NCBI RefSeq assembly: GCF_949298305.1 | Contig: NZ_CASFWU010000031.1 | Coordinates: 1-32,010, forward strand | Direction of reading: 5' to 3' | Source of the DNA: an uncultured Bacteroides sp. | GTDB lineage: Bacteria > Bacteroidota > Bacteroidia > Bacteroidales > Bacteroidaceae | DNA: 32,010 nt | In this document: one piece after another, positions 17,201 through 24,833 of the stretch | Numbering within the stretch: the stretch's first letter is position 1 | Layout of the letters: every line of letters starts with the position of its first letter | Position numbers and translations under genes: made by a program | The notes under the pieces: generated by a model | Database searches by the model: none | What the model was told of the DNA's origin: nothing | The model's input: the letters and a program-made list of their open reading frames with translations, nothing else

Positions 17201-17220
17201 AATCGGCCCATCGGCCGATT
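17201..17220 (-). repeat. Perfect 8-bp hairpin just upstream of the GH97 start
   Basis: AATCGGCC (17201-17208) and GGCCGATT (17213-17220) form a perfect stem with a 4-nt loop, 15 nt before the GH97 ATG. No T-run follows on the minus strand; a purine-rich AGAGG comes between hairpin and start codon. It could mark an mRNA processing or stability point, or modulate GH97 translation. Confidence 0.5.
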
Positions 17221-17247
17221 ATTCGTTATCTTTTATATCTTTCTTAT

Positions 17248-19179
17248 TTATAAAGTAGGGGTTACCGGTCTGATGGTTCCGTCTTCGTTGAACTCCAAAC
17301 GGTCGATGCAGACTTCACGGTGTATACCGGGAGCGTCTTTCAGATACCATTTATTGATACGATGATAAACGATAATCCACTCATCGGTACCGGGAATCTG
17401 CAGCACCGAATTGTGTGCAGGGCCGTAGATTTCCTTATCAGGATTCTGAATCAGCACAACCGGCTTTTCGGCCACCTGGATGGGACCGAGCGGAGAACGG
17501 GACGTGCCGTAAGCCACGTGATAGTTGGGCGAGCCCGTGTCGTCTACCGACCAGAGGAAGTAATAGAGCCCGTTGCGGTAGAATACGTAGGGAGCCTCGC
17601 GGTAGGCATAATCCTGAAGCGTGCCGCCTTCGGGCGTCAGCACGGTGAGAGTCTTTTTCTTGATGGAAAGCATGTCCTTGTTCAGTTCGGCACCCGCCAT
17701 ATATCCGTTGCCCCAGTAGAGGTAGCTTTTGCCCGAAACGGGGTCGGTGAACACGTCTACGTCAATCTGCTGTCCGTGTCCAACCGGAGAGTCCGTAATG
17801 ATGGGATGACCCAAATCCTTGAAAGGTCCTGTGGGATTGTCGCTCACAGCCACACCAATCTGCTTGCCGTTTCCGTCCTTGGGGTTTCCGCTGTAATAGA
17901 AATAGTATTTATACTCACCCTTCACCAACTTCTCCTCGATGCAGGGAGCCCACGCATTGCCGTTGGCCCAAGGCACCTGTTCGGACTTCAGGTCGAGCAT
18001 AATCCCTTCATACGTCCACTGCTTGAGGTCGGTGGAAGAGAACACAGTGAAATACCAGCCTCCCCAGCCCGGCTGTCCGTCGGTAGTGGAGTAAATGTAG
18101 TATTTCTTCGTCTTGTTGGAATAGAGAATCTCGGGGTCGGCATGGAATCCCGGCAGGACAGGATTATTGGGCAACTCGCCCAGCTCGGCAGGCTTGCCCC
18201 ACTTGGCGGTGATGCGCAGCAGTTCGTCGCGGGTGATGGGAATGATGGTGCCGTGGCGCGGATGGAAGTTCATGTTCACCTCGCTGTCTATCACCTTGAA
18301 GTTCTTCAGGTCGGTTGTCTCGGTGAACTGATACCGGCCTTTCATGTAAACGTCATACATCAGGATGTATTTGTCCTGACCTATCAGCTTGAAGGTACCC
18401 GCACCCTCCACCGCCTCGGTGGTCTGCTGCTTGTATTCGGGGTCTTCGGTCCACTGTCCGGAGGTCAGCGAGCGGGTGGTGGCCACCTTGATGCCGTTGC
18501 CGTGTCCCTCGGTCTTGTAGAAGAGGTGGAACACACCGTCCTTGTAGACAATGTCTCCATCGATGCACGACTTTCCGTTCTGCGGCAGGAAGAGGGGTTT
18601 GGGTTCGCCTATCAGGTCGGTGAACTCGTCGTTGGCGTAGGCATAATAGATAATGTCCGGTCCGCCTGCATACTGCATGGACCAGTAAACCATATACTTT
18701 CCGGCTTCGGGGTCAAAAATGGTCTGCGGAGCCCAGACGCGCTTCAGCCTTTCCTGCCCTTCGTAGCGTTTCTGCATGTTGATGACCGAGTGCGACCAGT
18801 TGACCAGGTCGGTGGACTTCAGCAGCACCATGGCCCGGTTGGAGTCCCAGCCGTTGTCCGAAACCATGTCCGTCACCACCATGTAAAAAGTCTTTCCGTC
18901 CTGACAACGCAGGATGTGGGGGTCGCGCACACCGCCGGTGGAGCTGATGACCTTGGAGTCGAGCACCGGCTTGCCGCCGTTCAAGGCCCAATAGGAATAA
19001 CCGTCCATGCTCACGGCAAAACAGACGGCCTCTTCACTGATGTGATTTCCCGTGAAATACGCAAAAAGATAGGCTGCATAATCTTTTTCCTGAACTTCTG
19101 CCTGCTGTGAACGGACAGGCAGCAACACAGCCAGCAACAAGCCGGCTGTCAACAAAATCTGTCGAACAGTGTTTCTCAT
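17248..19179 (-). CDS. Tandem-domain GH43 (two GH43 propellers), probable alpha-L-arabinofuranosidase
   Basis: This 643-residue secreted protein has two GH43-type five-bladed propellers in series. The first (about 34-330) has base D86 in GGVRDPHIL, a likely pKa modulator D207 or D209 in CIDGDIV, and acid E258 in AVEGAGTF. The second (about 338-640) has D348 in GFHADPEI, D473 or D475 in QIDVDVF, and acid E528 in YREAPYVF. Both sites look complete, so two activities or one cooperative enzyme are possible. I take ATG 19179 (MRNTVRQILL, a standard signal peptide) instead of TTG 19206, because the signal begins there and a consensus promoter overlaps the longer version. It heads the second transcription block of the PUL. 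Confidence 0.88.
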   Translation of the reverse strand: MRNTVRQILLTAGLLLAVLLPVRSQQAEVQEKDYAAYLFAYFTGNHISEEAVCFAVSMDGYSYWALNGGKPVLDSKVISSTGGVRDPHILRCQDGKTFYMVVTDMVSDNGWDSNRAMVLLKSTDLVNWSHSVINMQKRYEGQERLKRVWAPQTIFDPEAGKYMVYWSMQYAGGPDIIYYAYANDEFTDLIGEPKPLFLPQNGKSCIDGDIVYKDGVFHLFYKTEGHGNGIKVATTRSLTSGQWTEDPEYKQQTTEAVEGAGTFKLIGQDKYILMYDVYMKGRYQFTETTDLKNFKVIDSEVNMNFHPRHGTIIPITRDELLRITAKWGKPAELGELPNNPVLPGFHADPEILYSNKTKKYYIYSTTDGQPGWGGWYFTVFSSTDLKQWTYEGIMLDLKSEQVPWANGNAWAPCIEEKLVKGEYKYYFYYSGNPKDGNGKQIGVAVSDNPTGPFKDLGHPIITDSPVGHGQQIDVDVFTDPVSGKSYLYWGNGYMAGAELNKDMLSIKKKTLTVLTPEGGTLQDYAYREAPYVFYRNGLYYFLWSVDDTGSPNYHVAYGTSRSPLGPIQVAEKPVVLIQNPDKEIYGPAHNSVLQIPGTDEWIIVYHRINKWYLKDAPGIHREVCIDRLEFNEDGTIRPVTPTL

Positions 19180-19203
19180 AATTGTAAATGTTTTATTTGG
19201 TGT

Positions 19204-19234
19204 CAAAAATACACAAACAAAACCAGATAAGCAA
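19204..19234 (-). promoter_or_regulatory. Promoter for the GH43-GH97-GH51-GH127-GH51 block
   Basis: CAAAAATA (19204-19211) reads TATTTTTG on minus, an exact TAnnTTTG, and GTTG (19235-19232 on minus) lies 20 nt upstream as a -33 match in three of four positions. The layout equals that of the 2382-2412 promoter, and the -7 box is 24 bp before the GH43 ATG. Confidence 0.6.
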
Positions 19235-19388
19235 CTATAAATCTACCAAAATGGGGCTATTTTTGGGTCATTCCGGCAAAAAAGAGGAGCAGACGAAGCA
19301 TCCCCTCCACCGATTTCCGCGTTTGCACATGAAAAGCTGTACACGGGTGTAATATGCATCTGAAATACACTGTAACGGTATGTCTTCC

Positions 19389-19498
19389 ATGCTTGCACGG
19401 CCTGCGGACGATGCTTGCACGGCCCGTGGACGATGCTTGCACGGCCCGTGGACGATGCTTGCACGGCCCGTGGACGGTGCTTGCACGGTCTGCGGACG
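19389..19498. repeat. 22-bp tandem repeat, five copies
   Basis: Copies start at 19389, 19411, 19433, 19455 and 19477, directly adjoining. Copies 2-4 are identical. Copies 1 and 5 differ at a few bases, in the GGCCTGCGG or GGTCTGCGG segment. The unit begins ATGCTTGCACGG, and in the central copies carries the internal palindrome CACGGCCCGTG. A degraded sixth copy (CCTGCACGCTCCCGCTGCC) may follow to about 19520. Absence of spacers rules out CRISPR. Confidence 0.9.
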
Positions 19499-19764
19499 GA
19501 ACCTGCACGCTCCCGCTGCCGTTGCAAATACCTGCATCCGGCCGGTGAAACCAGGCCCGCTGCCAAGACTGGAGGAAAAAGCCTTCACCCATCCTGCAAT
19601 TTTGACTTTACCGAACCATCCTTCACCGTTTCACAAGCAATTCCGATACTGACATACAGCATGTTGCCGTGAACCTTCAGGTTTCACCGCCGTGAACGAG
19701 AGGGCTGAAGGCGATTATCGTCCCAGCCTTTTCCATAGTTCCGGAACGGGTGAAAGGAAAGGGC

Positions 19765-19810
19765 ATGTAACGTAGGGAAAAGTGGAAATGTAACATGGAG
19801 AAAAGTGAAA
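19765..19810. repeat. 23-bp imperfect tandem repeat, two copies
   Basis: Two adjacent copies (19765-19787 and 19788-19810) share ATGTAAC and GAAAAGTG with a few mismatches between. They lie between the GH105 3' end and the 22-bp array. No function can be assigned. Confidence 0.6.
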
Positions 19811-19864
19811 TCCATTTCCGGATTACACCCGTCACCGGCATTCCCCGGCCTGCAACAAACGACA

Positions 19865-19908
19865 GCATGTCCGCCTCCGCTTGTGGAAACAACCGGAAAC
19901 GGACATGC
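19865..19908 (-). terminator. Inverted repeat downstream of GH105, possible terminator
   Basis: GCATGTCCG (19865-19873) and CGGACATGC (19900-19908) are perfect 9-bp arms with a 26-nt loop, 37 nt after the GH105 stop. On the minus strand TGTCGTTTGTTG follows, only moderately T-rich, so termination or 3'-end protection are both possible. Confidence 0.4.
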
Positions 19909-19944
19909 AAACAGGGCAGGAAAGTGTCGGCCCAACGGACAGGA

Positions 19945-21069
19945 CTATTGGCGGATGTAGCGCACCATCTCGCACGAGGCCAGCAGGAACGCGCCTACGC
20001 CGAAGTTGGCCGTAGAATTGGCATCCACCACCTGACCGGGAATGGCCTTCTCGCCGATGGGCTGCACGTAGCCTACACGGCCATCGGGCTGCAGGGCTAC
20101 GGTGGTCAGGTAGTTCCACGCCTTCTCCACCACCGGAGCATACGTCTTTTTGTCCAGATAACCGTTGTTCATGCCCCACAGGAAGCCGTAGGTAAAGAAA
20201 GCCGTTCCGCTGGTCTCAGGACCGGGAGCGTGTTGGGGATCAAGCATGCTGCGGGTCCAATAACCTTCGGGTTGCTGGCAGGCGGCAATGGACTTGGCCA
20301 TGGTCTGATAGCGTTCGATGTACTCCTGACGATAGGGGTCTGTTTCAGGCAGGTCCTTCAGGACTTTGGCCCAGGCTGCAAACACCCAGCCGTCGCCGCG
20401 TGCCCAGAAGTCCTTCTTGCCGTTCACGCTCTTGTGTTTCGGGTACACATATTTGCCGTCGCGGTAGTAAAGGCCTTCGTCGGCATCGTACATGATGCTG
20501 TCGGCATACAGCCAGTATTCGTGCAGTTTCTCCAGATAGAGGGAGTTGCCGGTCAGCTTGTGCATCTTGGTCATCACGGGCATCACCATGTAGAGGCCGT
20601 CGGCCCACCACCAGTAGTCGTTCCTGCCGGTGCTCATCTGATACTCCATCACCTCGCAGGCACGGGCAATCTTGTGGCTGTCCGGCTTCACGGTGTACAG
20701 GTCGACATAGGTCTGGAAACAAATCTGGTAGTCGCCGAAGAGCACGTAGTCATCGCTCTCGCCATAGCTGTACTTCCAGTCCTCCTTGTTGTCGCTTTTG
20801 GCGCCTTTCCACTCGTTGTGTTCGGCCCAGGCCTCGGAGTAATTGTAATAGGCTTCGTTGCCTGTCAGGAAATAGGCTTCCATGTTGCCCGTGTGGTAGG
20901 CCGCGTTGTCCCAGAAGGAGCGGCCGTGTTCGGGATGAGTCTCCTGCCAGTGCCGGTTCACGCGGTTGATAATCTCGATGACTTCGGCCTCCTTCGGCTT
21001 CGGTTCCGTACACGATGTGCCTCCCACACAGCAGGCGAGGCCCAATAAAGCTACATAAACACTTTTCAT
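19945..21069 (-). CDS. GH105 unsaturated glucuronyl/rhamnogalacturonyl hydrolase, lipoprotein
   Basis: This 374-residue (alpha/alpha)6-barrel enzyme hydrates and releases the 4,5-unsaturated uronic acid left by a lyase. Family marks are WWWADGLYMVMPVMTKMHKL (D157, candidate catalytic Asp), FWARGDGWVFAAWAKVL (222-238), and SGTAFFTYGFLWGMNNGYL. The start is ATG 21069 (MKSVYVALLGLACC), not the upstream in-frame codons, since this begins a lipoprotein signal with Cys20 (GTSC). It lies 52 bp downstream of the BNR_4 gene. That is the order expected if the BNR_4 protein is a rhamnose-glucuronate lyase whose product this enzyme clears; in B. thetaiotaomicron the GH145 gene BT3686 likewise sits next to a GH105 gene. 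A rhamnogalacturonyl substrate cannot be excluded from sequence alone. Confidence 0.88.
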   Translation of the reverse strand: MKSVYVALLGLACCVGGTSCTEPKPKEAEVIEIINRVNRHWQETHPEHGRSFWDNAAYHTGNMEAYFLTGNEAYYNYSEAWAEHNEWKGAKSDNKEDWKYSYGESDDYVLFGDYQICFQTYVDLYTVKPDSHKIARACEVMEYQMSTGRNDYWWWADGLYMVMPVMTKMHKLTGNSLYLEKLHEYWLYADSIMYDADEGLYYRDGKYVYPKHKSVNGKKDFWARGDGWVFAAWAKVLKDLPETDPYRQEYIERYQTMAKSIAACQQPEGYWTRSMLDPQHAPGPETSGTAFFTYGFLWGMNNGYLDKKTYAPVVEKAWNYLTTVALQPDGRVGYVQPIGEKAIPGQVVDANSTANFGVGAFLLASCEMVRYIRQ

Positions 21070-21121
21070 AATTTCGTATTTTAAACCTTTCTTTTTGTTG
21101 ATTGATGTTGTTGCATTTTCA

Positions 21122-22444
21122 TTATTCCACCTCCAGCACGTAGACCGGCTGCGGCTCGAACTCCACGGTACGCTCGCCGTCGCCCTGCATCGTGTGCTGC
21201 ACAAAGAGGTGGAGGCGCTGTTTCTGTTTCCACAGTTCGGTGTCGTGCGAGGGTTCCCAGGCGTCTACGGCAAAGTCGGTCAGGTCATAGAACTGCCACT
21301 CGCCTGCGGCCACGTCTTCCGTATAGGCCATGGACACCTTGCTGCCCCGCTCTTCGTCCCGGAAGATATAACAGGTCTTGCCGCCGGCCACCACAATGCG
21401 CGGGCGGGCTATGGGAATCATTTTGGTGCCGCCGCCTTTCAGCGAGAAGGGCGTGGTGCGTTGCGAAACCTGCCGGCTGTGCCACGTCTTTCCGTCGTGC
21501 CACACCATGCGGTATTGGGGGATGTCGCTGTCCGGGTCGCGCCAGTAGGTGGCTATGTAGGGATTGCCGTCGGCGTCGGCGCTCATGCTGGTCTGGTTAA
21601 TCAGTTCCGAGTTCTGCGGGATGCGGCAGGCATATTCCGCGTTTGCCATGCGGATGGACAGGTCGTACGGCTCGCCGTTGGCCTTCTGCCAGGTCCGGCC
21701 GTTGTCCATTGAGCGGGCGTAGCAGAGGTCGTGGTTGGTCTCCACGTGCCACGTCTCGCGCCACACCCACGAGAGGTGGATGGTGCCGCGTGCGTCCACA
21801 TAGAGCTGCCAGTAGGCGTTGCGCTGGTCCTCGCCGTCTATCAGCACATCCTGCACCCGCATCCACCTGCGCGCCTTCACGTCGTAGCGGTTCATCACCA
21901 GGTTGCCGCGGCCCGAAGAGCCCGAACGGTAGGCAAACAGCAGGTCGCCGCCCGCCAGCCGGTAGAACTCGGGATAGGTCACGTTGCCTTCGTCCACTCC
22001 CGTCATGGGTTCCTTGTCGCCCAGCTGCAAGGAGCGGGGTGCCACGCTGCGGCAGTAGTTCAGCGGGTGTCCGTGATGGTCGAAGGAGACGTGCAGATAG
22101 CCGTCGCCGTCCAGCATCAGGCTGATGACGTTGTGCGCGTCCTTCACGTTTCCTCGATATTGGGTGCGGTTCAGCGTCCACTTCTCGGAGCCCAGCTTCC
22201 GCTTGCCCAGCACCAGATAGCCCTCGGCGTCGTAATAGGCAATGTATTGCTCGTTGCCCTGCGTAACCAATGAATTGTTGCGGAAAACGGCCGTGTTGAC
22301 CGACGTCTGGCTGTAGCCTTTCCCCACTTCCACCAGGCGCACCTTCGGAGCCTTCTGCGCCCACAGCGGCGCGATGCCCGGCAGCAGTCCGCACAGGCAG
22401 ACGCCACACAGCAGCCATTTCCGTCCGATTGTCTTGATTTTCAT
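21122..22444 (-). CDS. BNR_4 seven-bladed propeller, GH145/PL42-like (rhamnose-glucuronate active)
   Basis: This 440-residue secreted protein has a signal peptide ending at about PLWAQ (30). The BNR_4 pattern is clear: VNTAVFRNNSLVTQGNEQYI, KDAHNVISLMLDGDGYLHVS (H104, H118), then FDHHGHPLNY (H123, H124, H126), and later VWRETWHVETNHDLCYARSM. Characterised relatives remove the terminal L-Rha-alpha-1,4-GlcA cap of arabinogalactan proteins, either by hydrolysis (GH145) or elimination (PL42). Here Q62 stands where I believe GH145 has its catalytic His, which would favour the lyase type. I chose ATG 22444 because an unusually strong AGGAGG (for Bacteroides) sits 8 nt upstream. It begins 21 bp after the DUF2264 gene and precedes GH105. 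Confidence 0.85.
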   Translation of the reverse strand: MKIKTIGRKWLLCGVCLCGLLPGIAPLWAQKAPKVRLVEVGKGYSQTSVNTAVFRNNSLVTQGNEQYIAYYDAEGYLVLGKRKLGSEKWTLNRTQYRGNVKDAHNVISLMLDGDGYLHVSFDHHGHPLNYCRSVAPRSLQLGDKEPMTGVDEGNVTYPEFYRLAGGDLLFAYRSGSSGRGNLVMNRYDVKARRWMRVQDVLIDGEDQRNAYWQLYVDARGTIHLSWVWRETWHVETNHDLCYARSMDNGRTWQKANGEPYDLSIRMANAEYACRIPQNSELINQTSMSADADGNPYIATYWRDPDSDIPQYRMVWHDGKTWHSRQVSQRTTPFSLKGGGTKMIPIARPRIVVAGGKTCYIFRDEERGSKVSMAYTEDVAAGEWQFYDLTDFAVDAWEPSHDTELWKQKQRLHLFVQHTMQGDGERTVEFEPQPVYVLEVE

Positions 22445-22465
22445 CTTCAAACCTCCTTTCAGCGG

Positions 22466-23719
22466 TTATTCGTAATACGCATGGTCTTTGGGGAAATCCT
22501 CTCCTTCCCAGGCCTTCTTCGAGGTCCAGGGCAGGGGCTCGTCCGTCCAGAAAGGATGGTCGGCCGCCAGCCCCAGGGGCAGAAAAGCCAGCGAAGCCAG
22601 ATAAAGGCTGCCGTTGTTGGTGTACCAGTCGGAAATGTTCGGCTGGGAGCCGTTGAAGCCCAATACGAGGAAGCCCTTCTCGTTGAAGTTGCGGTTGTCG
22701 GCAAACATGCGCCTGATGACCGCCGTCATGGCAGCACGCACCTGTCCGTTGGGCAGCTCCTTGGGCAGCCACTGCCGCCAGGCCAGCAGGGCCAGCGGCT
22801 GGAGGGTACCCGTACGGTAAGTGATGGAACGGCCATAAACGGGGAAGGTTCCTTCGGGGGAGACGAAACGCTCCAGGATGGTGCCGTAGCGCTGCATGCG
22901 CTTCTGCGCACGCTGGAAGTTGCACCCGGAGGCATTCCATACCTTATTCTTGCCGCCGTTGGTAAACACCTCCAGGCACTCCACATACATGGGGTGCAGC
23001 ACGAAGCTGTTGTAGTAGTCGAATGCAAAGCCGGGGCCGTCGCTGTAGAAGCCGTCGCCCACGTACCACTCCTCCACCTTGCGCAGCGCCGAAACAATGC
23101 GGTAAGTGTCGCTCTTGGCGCCCGCCTTGCGCAGGAAACACTCTACGGTGGAAGAGAACAGCAGCCAGTTGGTATAAGGCGGGTCTACACGGCGCAACTG
23201 GGTGAACTCTTCGATGTAGCGTTGCTTGGTCAGGCTGTCCAGCGGCATCCACAGGGCATCGAAACCGCGCAGGAAGCTCTCGGCCACGTAAGCGGCGTCC
23301 ACCAGCGGCTGCCCTTCCTTACGCCAAAGCAGATAGTCCTTGCTCTCAGGGTCTACGGCCTGCGCATAGCTTTTCAAGGCCCATTCACGAAGCTGCTTGC
23401 GCTGCTTGCCTTCGGCCGTATCGTCGTCGGGCAGCGAGAGCCAGGGAGCCAGTCCGGCCATCAGCCGGCCAAAGCATTCCATGTAAGTGACCCGCTTGTC
23501 GCGTCCGTCCCACGTAGGGCTGAGTTCCACCTGCATGTTTTCCTGCAGTTTTCCCTCACTCATGTTGCTCAACACCGGCGCGGCCATCCGGTACATCACA
23601 TCGCACCACAGCTCGCGGTCGGTCATCACCTTTTCTTTCTTTTTCTTAGCGGAGACATCCTGTACCGTCCCCAAGCATAATGCCAGCAACAACAGCCAGG
23701 CATACTTTACTGTTTTCAT
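22466..23719 (-). CDS. DUF2264 / GH154 family, probable beta-glucuronidase
   Basis: This 417-residue secreted protein has a signal ending at about DVSAK (25). It has the DUF2264 (PF10022) pattern: TYMECFGRLMAGLAPWLSLP, NWLLFSSTVECFLRKAG, and GDGFYSDGPGFAFDYYNSFV with HPMYVECL after it, fitting an (alpha/alpha)-barrel. Some DUF2264 proteins from Bacteroides arabinogalactan loci are exo-beta-D-glucuronidases and were classed as GH154. I apply that by family and context; the catalytic residues are not known to me. It would remove uncapped GlcA from beta-1,6-galactan side chains, complementing the lyase/GH105 route. It has a -7 consensus 60 bp upstream and heads a three-gene block with BNR_4 and GH105. 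Confidence 0.85.
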   Translation of the reverse strand: MKTVKYAWLLLLALCLGTVQDVSAKKKKEKVMTDRELWCDVMYRMAAPVLSNMSEGKLQENMQVELSPTWDGRDKRVTYMECFGRLMAGLAPWLSLPDDDTAEGKQRKQLREWALKSYAQAVDPESKDYLLWRKEGQPLVDAAYVAESFLRGFDALWMPLDSLTKQRYIEEFTQLRRVDPPYTNWLLFSSTVECFLRKAGAKSDTYRIVSALRKVEEWYVGDGFYSDGPGFAFDYYNSFVLHPMYVECLEVFTNGGKNKVWNASGCNFQRAQKRMQRYGTILERFVSPEGTFPVYGRSITYRTGTLQPLALLAWRQWLPKELPNGQVRAAMTAVIRRMFADNRNFNEKGFLVLGFNGSQPNISDWYTNNGSLYLASLAFLPLGLAADHPFWTDEPLPWTSKKAWEGEDFPKDHAYYE

Positions 23720-23778
23720 GATATTGAATAAATGATTAATTGATTCTGTCCGCCGGATTCAATGCAATCCTACCGATG

Positions 23779-23786
23779 CAAATATA
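23779..23786 (-). promoter_or_regulatory. Candidate -7 promoter box upstream of the DUF2264/GH154 gene
   Basis: CAAATATA on plus is TATATTTG on minus, an exact TAnnTTTG, 60 bp before the ATG. The -33 region is a poor match. A small CTGCC/GGCAG hairpin (23851-23864) sits between this box and the GH16 stop. Confidence 0.4.
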
Positions 23787-23874
23787 GTTCATCTTCGGCC
23801 GACTTAACAGGGCTTATTAATTCAAAAAAGATACTTATTCGGTCAATCTGCCCGAAGGCAGCTCAGGAACCCAT

Positions 23875-24735
23875 TCAAAGGCGCTGATAAACCCGCACAT
23901 AGTCCACCTCGTATTTCATAGGAAGGGCCGCGTCATCAATCGGTCCTCCGTTCACACCTCCGATGGCAAGATTCAGCAACAGATAAAGAGGCTTTCGGAA
24001 AGGATTACTCCCCTGCCCCAAACTGCCGTTCACGGTTTCGGCCAGCGGAATTTCGTTCAGCAGCTCATCATCCAAATACAGCCTGATACTTGTCTCATCC
24101 CAATCCATGCGCCAAATGTGGAATTTGTCCGCCCAGCGGGCATCACGGTCTGTAAAATGGGAGAAAGGAACCGCCTTGCTGTTCCACTTTGCCTGCCATG
24201 GCCGGTCTGTCCCCCAACAGGCATTGGCCAAGATATGCGGAACTCCCTTGATGCGGTAATACTCCATCACGTCTATCTCTCCGCACGAAGGCCACTCCAT
24301 GTCACTGCCCAAAAGCCAGATGGCAGGCCAGGCACCTCCCCCCGTCGGAATCTTGGCACACACCTCAAAACGTCCGTAAAGGAACTCCTTTTTTCCGGCT
24401 GTAGTAACCGAAGCCGACGTGTATTCAACGAACTCGCGTTTTTTGCGCCAGTCATTGCTGCCGGCCTGATACAGCGGGTTCTTCCGGTTCACCTCTTTCC
24501 TTGCCTCAATAACCAGTTTTCCATCCTTACACCGGGCATTCTCCGCCTGATACCACTGCGCCTCCTCGTTGCGGGCAAAACCGTTCTCGTAGTTCCACAC
24601 GGCCGTGTCAAGCCGTCCGTCTTTGTTGAATTCCTCGCTCCACACCAGTTTCCACTCTTGCGCAACAGCGTGGACTCCTGTTCCGGCCACCAATAGGGCC
24701 AGCGCAAACAACTTTCTACAATAATGTTCCAGCAT
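23875..24735 (-). CDS. GH16 endo-beta-1,3-galactanase/glucanase-like enzyme
   Basis: This 286-residue secreted single-domain GH16 has a signal peptide ending at about HAVAQ (26). The opening is WKLVWSEEFNKDG. The conserved NGFARNEEAQWY segment is followed by RFEVCAKIPTGGGAWPAIWL and the catalytic motif EIDVMEY, with nucleophile E153, helper D155 and acid/base E158. The protein ends KYEVDYVRVYQRL. The non-bulged E-I-D-x-x-E layout is that of laminarinase-like GH16 (subfamily 3 type), which includes enzymes on beta-1,3-galactan as well as beta-1,3-glucan. The surrounding galactosidases favour galactan. It is the only intact GH16 here, and its lack of a lipobox suggests a periplasmic location, unlike the broken surface homologue upstream. 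Confidence 0.9.
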   Translation of the reverse strand: MLEHYCRKLFALALLVAGTGVHAVAQEWKLVWSEEFNKDGRLDTAVWNYENGFARNEEAQWYQAENARCKDGKLVIEARKEVNRKNPLYQAGSNDWRKKREFVEYTSASVTTAGKKEFLYGRFEVCAKIPTGGGAWPAIWLLGSDMEWPSCGEIDVMEYYRIKGVPHILANACWGTDRPWQAKWNSKAVPFSHFTDRDARWADKFHIWRMDWDETSIRLYLDDELLNEIPLAETVNGSLGQGSNPFRKPLYLLLNLAIGGVNGGPIDDAALPMKYEVDYVRVYQRL

Positions 24736-24763
24736 AATCCTCCGTTTTTTTCATCTCTCGGCA

Positions 24764-24771
24764 CAAATGTA
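24764..24771 (-). promoter_or_regulatory. Candidate -7 promoter box upstream of the intact GH16 gene
   Basis: CAAATGTA on plus is TACATTTG on minus, a TAnnTTTG match, 29 bp before the GH16 ATG and downstream of the hairpin terminator of the preceding gene. A CAAA (TTTG on minus) occurs 25 nt upstream, somewhat beyond the usual spacing. Confidence 0.35.
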
Positions 24772-24833
24772 CTGCACCCTAAGAAAAGATACCTGCCAAA
24801 ATTCATTCAAAAAAACACTTTAATCGGTCAAAT

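Larger units (their letters stand above)
19180..19944. other. 765-bp non-coding region inside the PUL
   Basis: This is by far the longest gene-free stretch of the locus, whose other gaps are mostly 10-240 bp. It holds the GH43 promoter, five 22-bp tandem repeats (19389-19498), a two-copy 23-bp repeat (19765-19810), and a 9-bp inverted repeat behind GH105 (19865-19908). Short open frames exist in all phases but lack coding character; those through the repeats arise because 22 is not a multiple of three. Confidence 0.6.

Noticed and set aside
19389..19498. Possible CRISPR array
   Set aside because: The 22-bp units adjoin without spacers and no cas gene is present; it is a plain tandem repeat.
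19243..19592. Overlapping short open frames in three phases rich in Cys-Lys-His-Arg repeats
   Set aside because: They are translations of the 22-bp repeat, which is not a multiple of three; no start signal or domain is present.
23851..23864. CTGCC/GGCAG hairpin behind the intact GH16 as a terminator
   Set aside because: Only five base pairs and no T-run on the minus strand; too weak to call.
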